A stretch of DNA of 64,000 bases from Noviherbaspirillum malthae (GCF_015352985.1 NZ_JACYXF010000006.1:124001-188000), one strand, 5' to 3'. Shown: positions 42,696 to 51,614, counted from the first letter of the stretch. Made by a program: numbers and translations. The notes: generated by a model from the letters alone, not told the origin.

Positions 42696-43190
42696 TTATT
42701 GGGCGGTTTCGAGTTCGAGCTTCTGCGGTTCGAGGAAGTTGGAAATGACGCCGAACACGGCGCAGACCGACCCGACCGGAAGTGCAAGATAGGCCCAGAA
42801 CATCGACAGGTCTTCGAGTCCCGCCATGGTTTGCACCTTGCCGCGCTGGGCATAGTCCCAGCCGAACCAGATGATGACTGCCAGCAGCGCCAGGGAGGCC
42901 ACCATGATCACTACGTCGAGAATGCGGCGCAGCGGCGGAGGCGACAGGCGGTGCAGCATGTCGATGGACACCATGGAACCGAGCCGGAATGCTTCCGGCA
43001 AGGCCATGAACACCATCCAGATAAGGAAGAAGCGGATGAGCACCTCGCTCCATTCTGCAGGCTGTTCAAAGACGAAGCGGGTAACGACCTGGAACATGCC
43101 CAGGCAGGCAGACAGGACCAGCATCAGACAGGCAAAGGCCAGCGATGACTTGGAAATGCCACGCCCCAGCGATAAGAAGGCGGATTTCAT
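42696..43190 (-). CDS. dctQ: TRAP transporter small permease (DctQ family)
   Basis: A 164-aa membrane protein with four helices; typical start MKSAFLSLGRGISKSSLAFACLML and DctQ blocks VTRFVFEQPAEWSEVLIRFFLIWMVFMALPEAFRLGSMVSIDML and GWDYAQRGKVQTMAGLEDLSMFWAYLALPVGS. It pairs with DctM, 44 bp downstream. A terminator-like hairpin separates it from the receptor gene, so expression is probably lower than that of dctP. Confidence 0.92.
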   Translation of the reverse strand: MKSAFLSLGRGISKSSLAFACLMLVLSACLGMFQVVTRFVFEQPAEWSEVLIRFFLIWMVFMALPEAFRLGSMVSIDMLHRLSPPPLRRILDVVIMVASLALLAVIIWFGWDYAQRGKVQTMAGLEDLSMFWAYLALPVGSVCAVFGVISNFLEPQKLELETAQ

Positions 43191-43250
43191 GTTGTTCGTG
43201 TTGACGGATTGGGGCCGGCACGCATGGCTTGCGAGTCAGGCCCGTATTGG

Positions 43251-43275
43251 AAAACGCCCCGCGGGAGGCGGGGCG
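43251..43275 (-). terminator. Hairpin plus UUUU between dctP and dctQ (partial terminator)
   Basis: On the minus strand: CGCCCCGC stem, 5-nt loop, GCGGGGCG, followed by TTTT (43254-43251). It lies 10 nt after the dctP stop. The short U-run suggests partial read-through, lowering permease relative to receptor expression. Confidence 0.65.
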
Positions 43276-43284
43276 TGGCGCGTA

Positions 43285-44271
43285 TTACTTGTAATTGCGG
43301 ATCTTGTCGATATTGGCCTTGCCGAACTGCTTTTCGAAATCGGCGAAGACCGGCGCCAGGGCGGCCTGGTATTTTGCCTTGTCGACGTTCTCGACGACCT
43401 GCATGCCTTTGGAACCCAGGTATTTGACGGCGGTTTTTTCATCTTCATCGACGCGGTCGCGGTTGGCCTTGGCAGCGACCTTGGCCGCTTCGAGGAAGGC
43501 GGTCTGGTCAGCCGGCGACAGCTTGTCGAAGGCCGCCTTGTTCATCAGGAAGACGCCCGGTGAATACACATGGCCTGTCAGGGTCAGGTGCTTCTGCACC
43601 TGTTCGAACTTGTTGGCGGTGATGACGGACAGCGGATTTTCCTGCCCGTCGACCGTGCCCTGCTGCATTGCCGTGAACACTTCGGTGAAGGCCATCGGCG
43701 TCGGAATGATGCCGAAGCCCTTGTAAGCCTGGATGTGCACCGGATTTTCCATGGTACGCATCTTCAGTCCCTTCATGTCTTCCGGGTTGTTAATGGCGCG
43801 CTTGTTGTTGGTCATGTGGCGGAAGCCATTCTCGCCCCAAGCCAGCGCCTTGATGCCCTTGCTGTCGAACTTCTTCAGCAGGTCCTGGCCGATGGGACCG
43901 TCCAGCACGGCGCGGGCATGGGCGTAGTCGCGGAACAGGAAGGGGATGTCGAGAATCTTCACCTCAGGCACGAAGTTGGGGATCGGGCCGGTCGATGTCC
44001 AGGTCAGTTCCTGGGTGCCGAGCTGCACCGCTTCCACTGCTTCGCGTTCCGCGCCCAGCGAACCGCCGTAGAAGGTCTGGATCTTGTAGCGGCCGTTGGT
44101 GCGCTTTTCCACTTCTTTGGCAAGCGTATCGATAGCCACGCCCTGGTGCGAATTCTGGGCGGTGGATACGCTGATGCGCATCACGGTTTGCGCCGAAGCG
44201 CCGGATGACACCAGGCCGAGTGCGAGCAGGGATGCAGCCATGGCGATGGCATTGCGACGGGATGTTTTCAT
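43285..44271 (-). CDS. dctP: TRAP transporter substrate-binding protein (DctP family)
   Basis: A 328-aa periplasmic receptor. ATG 44271 has AGGAG 8 nt upstream; the frame also opens at a TTG two codons earlier. Signal peptide to SSGASAQ (about residue 28). DctP blocks: MRISVSTAQNSHQGVAIDTLAKEVEKRTNGRYKIQTFYGGSLG, VKILDIPFLFRDYAHA, GFRHMTNNKRAINNPEDMKGLKMRTMENP with the conserved Arg that salt-bridges the ligand carboxylate, and GTVDGQENPLSVI. Position within the otn operon predicts erythronate or threonate as ligand. Confidence 0.93.
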   Translation of the reverse strand: MKTSRRNAIAMAASLLALGLVSSGASAQTVMRISVSTAQNSHQGVAIDTLAKEVEKRTNGRYKIQTFYGGSLGAEREAVEAVQLGTQELTWTSTGPIPNFVPEVKILDIPFLFRDYAHARAVLDGPIGQDLLKKFDSKGIKALAWGENGFRHMTNNKRAINNPEDMKGLKMRTMENPVHIQAYKGFGIIPTPMAFTEVFTAMQQGTVDGQENPLSVITANKFEQVQKHLTLTGHVYSPGVFLMNKAAFDKLSPADQTAFLEAAKVAAKANRDRVDEDEKTAVKYLGSKGMQVVENVDKAKYQAALAPVFADFEKQFGKANIDKIRNYK

Positions 44272-44357
44272 TTTCAAGTCTCCTGAAAAGTTTTTAACGT
44301 ATTACAAACAACATTCATTGTTCCCCATTGGCGGTGGCCATGGAGAACGCTATGCGC

Positions 44358-45152
44358 TCATGCCTTGCCCGGGCGGGCGGCATATTGCTCGAACCAGCCC
44401 AGTCCTTCCACCGTTCCCTTCGCCGGGCGATACTCGCAGCCCAGCCAGCCGTCATAGCCGACCTCGTCCAGCAGCCGGTACAGGTAGGAATAATTGATCT
44501 CGCCGGTATCCGGCTCGTTGCGCTCGGGGACGCCGGCAATCTGGATGTGGCCGATATGCGGCAGGTAGCGCTTCACCTTCATCGCAATATCGCCTTCAAC
44601 GATCTGCACATGGTAGAAATCCATCTGCACCTTCAGGTTGTCGGCGCCAACTTCTTCACGGAACGCATGTGCCTCTGCCTGGGTATTGAGGAAATATCCG
44701 GGAATGTCGCGGGTGTTGATCGGTTCGATCAATACCGTGATGCCGTGCTTCGCCGCTTCCGCGCAGGCATGGCGCAGGTTGGCGACATAGGCGGCGCGTG
44801 CGGCATCGCGGTCGCCGCCTGCGGGCAGCAATCCGGCCATCACATGAAGCCGAGGGGTGCCCAGCGCCTTGGCATAAGTAATCGCCTTGTCGACGCCCTC
44901 GCGGAATTCCGCTTCGCGTCCGGGCAGGGAGGCGATGCCGCGCTCGCCTTTGGCCCAATCGCCGGGCGGCATGTTGAACAGCACGTTCTGCAAGCCGTTG
45001 TCCTTGAGCGCGCGTGCCACCTCTTCTGCCGTGTGCTCGTAGGGGAACAGGAATTCCACGGCGGTAAAGCCTGCTTCTGCCGCGGCGGAGAAGCGCTGCA
45101 GGAAGGGTACCTCGTTGAACATCATCGTCAGGTTGGCTGCAAATTTCGGCAC
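44358..45152 (-). CDS. otnI: 2-oxo-tetronate isomerase (hydroxypyruvate isomerase family)
   Basis: A 264-aa TIM-barrel enzyme. The start is GTG 45152, preceded by AAAGGAA at proper spacing and opening [20 protein letters not shown]; upstream frame is not coding. Metal ligands/catalytic acids: [14 protein letters not shown] (Glu about residue 146), [30 protein letters not shown] and GWLGCEYRP (Glu about 244). In the D-erythronate pathway OtnI converts 2-oxo- to 3-oxo-tetronate. It sits 34 bp after otnC and 86 bp before dctP. A hydroxypyruvate isomerase role is the alternative, less likely given its neighbours. Confidence 0.9.
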   Translation of the reverse strand: MPKFAANLTMMFNEVPFLQRFSAAAEAGFTAVEFLFPYEHTAEEVARALKDNGLQNVLFNMPPGDWAKGERGIASLPGREAEFREGVDKAITYAKALGTPRLHVMAGLLPAGGDRDAARAAYVANLRHACAEAAKHGITVLIEPINTRDIPGYFLNTQAEAHAFREEVGADNLKVQMDFYHVQIVEGDIAMKVKRYLPHIGHIQIAGVPERNEPDTGEINYSYLYRLLDEVGYDGWLGCEYRPAKGTVEGLGWFEQYAARPGKA

Positions 45153-45186
45153 GATCTTTCCTTTATGCTTGAAGACGAAGTGTAAA

Positions 45187-45855
45187 TCACTGCTGGCCCG
45201 CTTGGCCTGCATGGCCTGGATAGTCCAGCTTGAAGACCTGCCGCAGTTCCTCGATCTGCTGCGCATCGAGCACGCGCGGATTGTTGCCGCGCAAGAGCAG
45301 GAACAGCTTCGCCGTCTCTTCGAGTTCCTCGGTCGCGTACAGCGCCGCCTCCAGATCACGGCCCGACACCACCGGGCCGTGATTGGCCAGCAGCACCGCG
45401 CTGTGTTTCCCCGCCAAGCCGCGGATGGCATCGCCCAGCTTCGGATCGCCGGGGCGGTGATAGGGAATCAGCGGAAGTTTGCCGATCTTCATGACGAAGT
45501 AGGCGGTCAGCGGCGGTATGCAGTCGCAGGCATCGAGCCCGGACATGCAGGACACCGCGGCCGAATGGGTGGAATGCAGGTGAACGATCGCGCCCGCGCC
45601 GCTGCGCTCCTCGTACATGGCGCGGTGCAGGAAGGCTTCCTTGGATGCCGGATCGCCCGAGATCAGATTGCCGTTCCAGTCGAGCTTGGCCAGCCTCGCC
45701 GGATCGAGATGACCGAGCGATGCATTGGTCGGCGTCAGCAGCCAGCCGTCATCGAGCCGCACGCTGATGTTGCCGCTGCTGCCCGTGGCCAGGCCGCGGT
45801 CGTACAGCGACCTGCCACATTCGCAGATGTGTTCGCGCAGCGCCGACTCGTTCAT
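45187..45855 (-). CDS. otnC: 3-oxo-tetronate 4-phosphate decarboxylase (class II aldolase family)
   Basis: A 222-aa enzyme. ATG 45855 overlaps the otnK stop as ATGA, so translation is coupled. Class II aldolase/adducin fold: [21 protein letters not shown], Glu in [12 protein letters not shown], zinc ligands [15 protein letters not shown] (His-x-His) and [12 protein letters not shown] (third His). It decarboxylates 3-oxo-tetronate 4-phosphate to dihydroxyacetone phosphate, the last step of erythronate/threonate breakdown. Confidence 0.92.
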   Translation of the reverse strand: MNESALREHICECGRSLYDRGLATGSSGNISVRLDDGWLLTPTNASLGHLDPARLAKLDWNGNLISGDPASKEAFLHRAMYEERSGAGAIVHLHSTHSAAVSCMSGLDACDCIPPLTAYFVMKIGKLPLIPYHRPGDPKLGDAIRGLAGKHSAVLLANHGPVVSGRDLEAALYATEELEETAKLFLLLRGNNPRVLDAQQIEELRQVFKLDYPGHAGQAGQQ

Positions 45856-47120
45856 TGCAGCACGCTCCATGCCTTGGTGAAGAAATCGACCGTACCGAAA
45901 TTGCCCGACTTGAGTGCAAGCGCCAGCGGCTTCTCTCCCAGCGTCGTGGTCCAGGGCACGCCGGGATCGATCTGGGGGCCGATATGCAGGCCGTTCACAC
46001 CCAGCGCCTGGACGACCGCGCCCGAGGTTTCGCCGCCGGCCACCAGCAGTTGGCGCACGCCGCGCTCAACCAGTCCTTTGGCGATGGCGGCCAGCGCATG
46101 TTCGACCAGCTGGCCGGCGCGCTCCGCGCCGAGACGCGACTGCACCGCCTTGACTGATTCCGGCGCCGCGGTTGCATAGATCAGCGGCGGGCCGTCCGCG
46201 AGCAAGGGTTCTGCCCAGTCGAGTGCCATCGCCACCAGGTCTTGGCCGTCCGCGAGACGCAGGGGATCGATGGCGAATGCCGGCCGGCCCGAATCGATGA
46301 AGTGCGCGACCTGGGCATTGGTGGCTACCGAGCAGCTGCCGGAAATGACGGCGCGCAAGCCTTGCGGCACGTCCAGCGTGTCGGCAACGGCGCCTTCGTC
46401 GAGCAGTCCTGCCTTGCGGAAGTTCTGCGGCAGGCCGAGGGCGATGCCGGAACCCGCGGTGACCAGCGGCATGCCGTCCAGCGCGACGCCGATGCGCATG
46501 AGGTCGTCGTTCGATACCGCATCGACGATGGCGATCTGCACGCCGCCGGCCTTCAAGGTGTCGATATGCGCCGAGATGGCAACCGCACCGCGCACGACCA
46601 CGTCATGACCGATCAGGCCTACCTTGCGCCTGGTCTGCCGCTGCAGCACGCGGACCAGGTTGGCGTCGGTCATCGGTGTGAGCGGATGATTGCGCATGCC
46701 GGATTCGCTCAACAGCTCGTCGCCGACGAACAGGTAACCCTTGAAGATGGTGCGCTTGTTTTCCGGGAAGGCGGGGCAGGCGATGGTGAAGTCGGTACCG
46801 AGGGCATCCATCAGCGCGTCGGTGACCGGGCCGATGTTGCCCTGGTCGGTGGAATCGAAGGTCGAGCAGTATTTGAAATAGAACTGTCGGCAGCCGGCAT
46901 CGCGCAGCCAGTTAAGCGCGGCGAGCGATTCCTCGACCGCTTCCTGCGGCGGCGTGGTGCGCGACTTCAACGCGATGACGACGGCATCGACGTCATGCGG
47001 CAGCGGGTCTTGCGGCACGCCGATCATCTGCACGGTCCGCATGCCCGCGCGCACCAGCATGCCGGCCAGATCGGTCGCGCCGGTGAAGTCGTCCGCAATG
47101 CATCCGAGTAAAAGGCTCAT
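45852..47120 (-). CDS. otnK: 3-oxo-tetronate kinase (four-carbon acid sugar kinase, DUF1537 family)
   Basis: A 422-aa kinase. N-terminal GCIADDFTGATDLAGMLVRAGMRTVQ is the family signature. FYFKYCSTFDSTDQGNIGPVTDALMDALG and CPAFPENKRTIFKGYLFVGDELLSESGMRNHPLTPMTDANLVRVLQ form the substrate domain. ISGSCSVATNAQ and GGETSGAVVQALGV form the C-terminal nucleotide-binding domain. It phosphorylates 3-oxo-tetronate. It begins 34 bp after the gntR stop and is translationally coupled to otnC. Confidence 0.93.
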   Translation of the reverse strand: MSLLLGCIADDFTGATDLAGMLVRAGMRTVQMIGVPQDPLPHDVDAVVIALKSRTTPPQEAVEESLAALNWLRDAGCRQFYFKYCSTFDSTDQGNIGPVTDALMDALGTDFTIACPAFPENKRTIFKGYLFVGDELLSESGMRNHPLTPMTDANLVRVLQRQTRRKVGLIGHDVVVRGAVAISAHIDTLKAGGVQIAIVDAVSNDDLMRIGVALDGMPLVTAGSGIALGLPQNFRKAGLLDEGAVADTLDVPQGLRAVISGSCSVATNAQVAHFIDSGRPAFAIDPLRLADGQDLVAMALDWAEPLLADGPPLIYATAAPESVKAVQSRLGAERAGQLVEHALAAIAKGLVERGVRQLLVAGGETSGAVVQALGVNGLHIGPQIDPGVPWTTTLGEKPLALALKSGNFGTVDFFTKAWSVLQ

Positions 47121-47154
47121 GTGGCTTGTTCCGTTATATGTTCATTCACTGCAG

Positions 47155-47940
47155 TCACTGCTTGGCGCCGGCCGTACGGCGGCGCACCGGTTTCTTCGTC
47201 TTGTCGGCGACGAATTCCGGATCGATGTTGCGGATGCGGTGCGAAGACATTTCCATGTGCTTGCGCGCAGCCTCCCGTGCTGCATTCGCATCGCGGCGGA
47301 GGATGGCCTCATAGACCGCCTGGTGTTCGTCCAGCACCTGCTGCCGGGTTTCGTCGCGCTGCGCTTCCCAGGTGCGCGTGAGCTTGATCGTGCCCTTGAG
47401 AAATTGGCCGAGGTAATCCCACAGGGCGAGAAAGTGCGGATTGCCGGTGGCACGGGCGATGCTGCGGTGGAATTCGATGTCGGCTGCCACGCCGTCTCCG
47501 CCTGCCGCCACATCGCCGTCAATCGCGGCAAGGCGGTCTCCGATCTCGGCGATCTGTTCGTCGCTGGCGCGTTCTGCCGCCAGGGCCGCGATTTCCGCTT
47601 CCATGCCGCGCCTGAGTTCGGCGACCTGCAGTACCTCCTGCACCGAGTCGATGACGCTGGGCTTGATCCGGAAGGGTCGGTCCGGCCCCGCTTCGCGCAC
47701 GAAAACGCCGCTGCCCTGGCGTGATTCGACCAGGCCTTCGGCTTTCAGGCGTGATACCGCCTCGCGCATGACCGTGCGGCTGACCCCGAAATGCTGCGCC
47801 ATCTCGCCTTCCGAAGGAAGGCGGGATTTCGGCGGGTAGGTGCCCTTGAGGATCAGATCCTGAAGGATCTTGGTAATGCGCTCCGGCATTTTTGCCGACG
47901 CTTCAAGGGGCGCCACCTGGAACAGGGGATCGTCGCTCAT
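47155..47940 (-). CDS. GntR/FadR-family regulator of the erythronate operon
   Basis: A 261-aa regulator from ATG 47940 (MSDDPLFQVAPLE); ATG 47985 is an in-frame alternative 15 codons upstream. The winged HTH covers residues 20-80 (RITKILQDLILKGTYPPKSRLPSEGEMAQHFGVSRTVMREAVSRLKAEGLVESRQGSGVFV), followed by an FCD effector domain with metal-type residues in DIEFHRSIARATGNPHFL and DEHQAVYEAILRRD. It is the first gene of the otn-dct operon and divergent from denD, so it likely controls both. Palindromes at 47944-47955 and 47966-47976 are candidate operators. Confidence 0.92.
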   Translation of the reverse strand: MSDDPLFQVAPLEASAKMPERITKILQDLILKGTYPPKSRLPSEGEMAQHFGVSRTVMREAVSRLKAEGLVESRQGSGVFVREAGPDRPFRIKPSVIDSVQEVLQVAELRRGMEAEIAALAAERASDEQIAEIGDRLAAIDGDVAAGGDGVAADIEFHRSIARATGNPHFLALWDYLGQFLKGTIKLTRTWEAQRDETRQQVLDEHQAVYEAILRRDANAAREAARKHMEMSSHRIRNIDPEFVADKTKKPVRRRTAGAKQ

Positions 47941-47943
47941 GCG

Positions 47944-47976
47944 CTTGATATCAAGATTGATGATTGCATAATATGC
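47944..47976. promoter_or_regulatory. Candidate GntR operators: CTTGATATCAAG and GCATAATATGC
   Basis: Two perfect palindromes (47944-47955, 47966-47976) in the divergent region upstream of the GntR start codon, flanked by TGAT/ATCA half repeats. Position supports autoregulation and control of denD. Which one is the true site cannot be told. Confidence 0.45.
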
Positions 47977-48102
47977 GCTTATCATATAACTTCACAACTT
48001 AAACCACAACTGGCTTTTGCTCGGATCCGTGACCGGTTCCCTGGCCAGACCGCGAGACCGACGCGGCATTGCCGCGGCTCTTGCGCATTTTTTGAGGAAA
48101 GC

Positions 48103-49089
48103 ATGGAAGTTCTAATTACTGGTGGCGCAGGATTGCTGGGAGCGCGATTGGCGAAACAATTGCTCGAGCGCGGGACGCTGGCGAATGCCCAGGGCGCACA
48201 GACTCCGATTTCCCGTATCACGCTGCTCGACGTCGTGCCGGCCAAGGGTTTCACCGATGAGCGCATCCATGTCGTCACCGGCGACATCGCCGACGCCGCC
48301 ACGATAGACCAGGTACTGACGCCGCAAACCGGCTCCGTTTTCCATCTTGCAGCCATCGTCAGCGGCCAGGCCGAGGCGGAATTCGATCTCGGCATGCGCA
48401 TCAACTTCGACGCCACCCGCGTGATCCTGGAACGCGCCCGCCGCAACGGCAACAAGCCGCGCGTCGTATTCACCTCGTCGGTGGCAGTCTTCGGCGGCGA
48501 ACTGCCGGCCCAGGTACCGGACAATCAAGTGCTCACGCCGCAAAGTTCCTACGGCACCCAGAAGGTGATGGGCGAACTGCTGGTCAACGACTACAGCCGC
48601 AAGGGCTTCATCGACGGCCGCGCCTTGCGCATGCCGACCGTCTGCGTACGCCCGGGCGCGCCCAACAAGGCGGCATCGAGCTTCGCCAGCGGCATCATCC
48701 GCGAGCCGCTCAACGGCATCGAGGCGGTCTGCCCGGTGTCGCCCGACACGCCGATGTGGCTGCTGTCGCCGCGGTATGCGATCAACAGCCTGATTCACGG
48801 CCATGACATCGACGGCAGCGCGTTCGGCAGCAGCCGCGCGCTCAGCCTGCCGGGGCTGGCTACCAGCGTGAAGGAAATGGTGGCGGCGCTGGAGCGGGTC
48901 GCCGGCCGCCGCGTCGTCGACCGCATTCGCTGGGAAGAGGATCCGGCCATCATCAGGATCGTCAATTCCTGGCCGGGCGATTTCATCACGAAGCGCGGCG
49001 ATGCGATGGGCTTCCAGCGCGATGCGGATTTCGACAGCATCATCCGCAGCTATGTCGAGGATGAACTGGGCGGCAACATCGCGGCCTGA
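48103..49089 (+). CDS. denD: D-erythronate dehydrogenase (NAD-dependent SDR/epimerase family)
   Basis: A 328-aa enzyme; ATG 48103 has TTGAGGAAA upstream. Extended SDR: NAD-binding GGAGLLGARLAKQL, VTGDIADAATIDQVL, catalytic triad with Ser in VFTSSVAVFGG and Tyr/Lys in SSYGTQKVMGELL (YxxxK), then RALRMPTVCVRPGAPNKAASSFASGIIREPLNG, typical of DenD. It oxidises D-erythronate to 2-oxo-tetronate, feeding OtnI, OtnK and OtnC. The gene is divergent from the gntR-otn-dct operon, an arrangement known for D-erythronate catabolism in Cupriavidus-type beta-proteobacteria. Confidence 0.92.
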   Translation: MEVLITGGAGLLGARLAKQLLERGTLANAQGAQTPISRITLLDVVPAKGFTDERIHVVTGDIADAATIDQVLTPQTGSVFHLAAIVSGQAEAEFDLGMRINFDATRVILERARRNGNKPRVVFTSSVAVFGGELPAQVPDNQVLTPQSSYGTQKVMGELLVNDYSRKGFIDGRALRMPTVCVRPGAPNKAASSFASGIIREPLNGIEAVCPVSPDTPMWLLSPRYAINSLIHGHDIDGSAFGSSRALSLPGLATSVKEMVAALERVAGRRVVDRIRWEEDPAIIRIVNSWPGDFITKRGDAMGFQRDADFDSIIRSYVEDELGGNIAA

Positions 49090-49267
49090 CCTGCGAAGAA
49101 GCAAATATCTGGCGCAGATCATGTTTCCTGCGCGGACAGCCGCCATTGACGGAACCGGCCCGTTTCAAACGGGTCGTTCCGTGTGGCTCTTGCCAGATTT
49201 CAGCTGATCCGCTTCGCACGGAAGATGTGGAAACAAAGGTGCGATCCCGGCAGGCATCTTTCCACAC

Positions 49268-50329
49268 ATGAAAATACCGAACACAAGGATCTCCATTGCG
49301 GCATCCACCGCTCTGATTTCGCTGCTGGCGATGAGCCGAGCCATGGCGCAGGATGTGCCGACCCGCCTCGAAGCCTGCGCCGCACTTGCCGATGACCGGG
49401 AGCGTCTCTCCTGCTACGACCGCATTGCGCGCGGCGCGCCGGTTCCGGAACAGGAGCGTGCCGCCGCGGCGGCATCGCCTCAGCCCGAACCGGAGCAGCT
49501 GGCGGCAAACGCTCCGGCAAGCGCTTCCGGCAGCGCCGACGCGTCATATCTGTCGCGCTACTGGGAGCTCGATCCCGCCGACAAGCGCGGCCCTTTCCAT
49601 TTCCGGCCGCACCGGGAAAACTATCTGGTCGCCACCTACAACGACTCGCCCAATACGCGTCCGTACCGGCCGTTTCGTGCTGCCGGCGCGGCCGGCGGCC
49701 TGTCCAATGCCGAACTCAAATTCCAGCTCGGCTTCAAGCTCAAGATGCTGGAGAATCCGGGCGCACTGCCTTTCGACCTCTGGTTCGGCTATACCCAGAT
49801 CAGCTACTGGCAGGCCGAGAACCGCGAAGCATCGAGTCCGTTCCGGGAGACCAATTACCAGCCGGAAGTCATGGCGGTGCTGCCGCTCGATGTCGACCTG
49901 CTTGGCCTCAAGCTGCGCTTTCTCAATGCCGGCTTCGTGCATGAATCGAACGGGCAAGGCTCGCTGCTTTCGCGCAGCTGGAATCGCAGCTACCTGCAGG
50001 CCGGATTCGAGCGCGGCAACTTCAGCCTGCTGGCGCGCGTATGGAAACGCGTCAACGAGAGCGCTGCCGAAGACGACAATCCCGACATCGTCAATTACAT
50101 GGGCCGGGGCGATCTCGTCGGCACCTGGCGCAGCAACGGCCACGAAGTATCGGTACTGAGCCGCTACAACTTCAGTACCGACAAGGGAGCCCTGCAAGTC
50201 GGCTGGGCTTTTCCGCTGGCTCCGCGCCTGAAGGGCTACCTGCAGTATTTCACCGGCTATGGACATTCCCTCATCGATTACAACGCCTATCAGCGCGTGT
50301 TCGGATTGGGCGTGCTCGTCACCTACTGA
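49268..50329 (+). CDS. pldA: Outer membrane phospholipase A (OMPLA)
   Basis: A 353-aa outer-membrane enzyme. Signal peptide MKIPNTRISIAASTALISLLAMSRAMAQD; N-terminal Cys pair (LEACAALADDRERLSCYDRIA) is usual for beta-proteobacterial forms; an Ala/Pro/Glu-rich linker to about residue 90; then a 12-strand barrel. Active site: His and Ser in FVHESNGQGS (E. coli H142, S144) and Asn in SRSWNRSYLQ (N156). The calcium-dependent dimer hydrolyses phospholipids in the outer leaflet. A stand-alone gene following denD. Confidence 0.93.
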   Translation: MKIPNTRISIAASTALISLLAMSRAMAQDVPTRLEACAALADDRERLSCYDRIARGAPVPEQERAAAAASPQPEPEQLAANAPASASGSADASYLSRYWELDPADKRGPFHFRPHRENYLVATYNDSPNTRPYRPFRAAGAAGGLSNAELKFQLGFKLKMLENPGALPFDLWFGYTQISYWQAENREASSPFRETNYQPEVMAVLPLDVDLLGLKLRFLNAGFVHESNGQGSLLSRSWNRSYLQAGFERGNFSLLARVWKRVNESAAEDDNPDIVNYMGRGDLVGTWRSNGHEVSVLSRYNFSTDKGALQVGWAFPLAPRLKGYLQYFTGYGHSLIDYNAYQRVFGLGVLVTY

Positions 50330-50374
50330 GAATGCGCGGTCGGATACGCGGGTCGCTGCCGCAGATGGAAGCCC

Positions 50375-51469
50375 TCAGGGCCGGAAGCGCGGCGGTATGA
50401 AACGCATGAGCTGGCGTCCCACCGCTTCGCGAAAGCGCGGGGTATGTATGCAGATGCCTCCGACAAGGCCGACCAGGCAGCCCAAGAGCGTATCCAGAAA
50501 CCGCGCCGCAACCAGCGGGGCCGCGGACCCGTGCCCCAGTGTCGCGGCTTCCGCCAGAAGTATGGTCAGCGGCGTGATGAAGACGACGGCGAATGCATAG
50601 TGCCGCACCACCATCAGTTCGATCATGAAGGTGAGCGCCATCATCGTCAGGGAAATGCTCCATTTGTCCAGCGGAAGCAGCAGCAGCGCCCAGGCCAGCA
50701 GCAGGCCGCCGCTGGTTCCGATCACGCGATGCAGTTGCCGGTTCCATATCGCCCGCAGCGAGGCTCCCTGTATCACTGCGAGGCAGCTTACCGGTACCCA
50801 GTAGGCTTTCTGCAACTGCAGGGCCTGTGCCAGCGCCAGCGAGACACCGACAAACACGCCGATCACGATCGAGTCGAATACCACGAAATCGAAGCTTGGC
50901 GCAGGCAGAGGCGCGACCGGCTTCGGCTCCCGTCGACGCAATATGAAGAAGCTGTAGAAGAATGCAATCAGGCAGGCCAGCAGGCTGCCCATGGTCATGA
51001 GCCCCACCATCAGCGGAAGCGCTGCGAACGGCACCGGCGAAAAGGCACCGATCGACGCCGCCATGATGAAGAACAGGCTGCCCGGCGGACCCAGCGCATA
51101 GAAGCGGCAGATCATCGTCACCAGGATAGAGGTGAACATCAGTACCGGCACCATGGCAGGCGGAAAGAGCTGGCTCATGATGCCGAACGCATAGCAGGCG
51201 GCCATTCCGAATGCGCAGGCCATCACGCAGACCATGCGGTGATACAGAGGAGTATCAGGCAGATGAAGAAATACGAGGCCGCCGATAGATGAAACGAGAC
51301 CGTAATCCAGGCGGCCGAAATAGGCGCCGATCAGCAGCGGCAAGCCCGTGGCAAGTGCGGCGGCGAACGGCATCTGCCAGACGCGGTCGCTGGGGTTGAC
51401 GGCAGTCAGGTGCTGCAGTTCGGTCCTCAGCAGCACTGTCAGTTTGTTCCAGAGGCCTACACGGGCCAT
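50375..51469 (-). CDS. FUSC-family (aromatic acid exporter/fusaric acid resistance-like) membrane protein
   Basis: A 364-aa membrane protein with two blocks of about 5-6 hydrophobic helices each (residues 33-175 and 195-345), the YccS/FUSC duplicated layout. PFAAALATGLPLLIGAYFGRLDYGLVSSIGGLVFLHLP resembles the FUSC N-terminus. The second half contains SIVIGVFVGVSLALAQALQLQKAYWVPVSCLAVIQGASLRAIWNRQLHRVIGTSGGLLLAW, the conserved FUSC_2 segment with RxxHRxxGTxxG. No HlyD-type adaptor is adjacent. Probably an efflux or envelope protein; substrate unknown. Confidence 0.82.
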   Translation of the reverse strand: MARVGLWNKLTVLLRTELQHLTAVNPSDRVWQMPFAAALATGLPLLIGAYFGRLDYGLVSSIGGLVFLHLPDTPLYHRMVCVMACAFGMAACYAFGIMSQLFPPAMVPVLMFTSILVTMICRFYALGPPGSLFFIMAASIGAFSPVPFAALPLMVGLMTMGSLLACLIAFFYSFFILRRREPKPVAPLPAPSFDFVVFDSIVIGVFVGVSLALAQALQLQKAYWVPVSCLAVIQGASLRAIWNRQLHRVIGTSGGLLLAWALLLLPLDKWSISLTMMALTFMIELMVVRHYAFAVVFITPLTILLAEAATLGHGSAAPLVAARFLDTLLGCLVGLVGGICIHTPRFREAVGRQLMRFIPPRFRP

Positions 51470-51585
51470 TCAAAGTCCTTCCTTATGGCTGCAAGCTTCC
51501 ATCCTGTTCAGGTTCAGAGACCCTGGCGTTTGGCAAGGAAATCATTCATGACTTTAGGGAAATACTGAATTCCTGTCCCGGTAAT

Positions 51586-51614
51586 TTATCAACCTTGAGT
51601 TTGATAATAAACTC
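51586..51614. promoter_or_regulatory. Overlapping palindromes, operator candidate
   Basis: TTATCAA-N8-TTGATAA (51586-51592, 51601-51607) overlaps GAGTTT-GATAAT-AAACTC (51597-51614). It lies in the divergent FUSC/dehalogenase region, 86 bp upstream of the dehalogenase start. No regulator gene is adjacent. Confidence 0.4.

Noticed and set aside
42652-43053. Long N-terminal extension of the DctM frame
   Set aside because: The extension overlaps dctQ in another frame and reads as low-complexity Arg/His/Pro sequence. ATG 42651 starts the typical DctM N-terminus.
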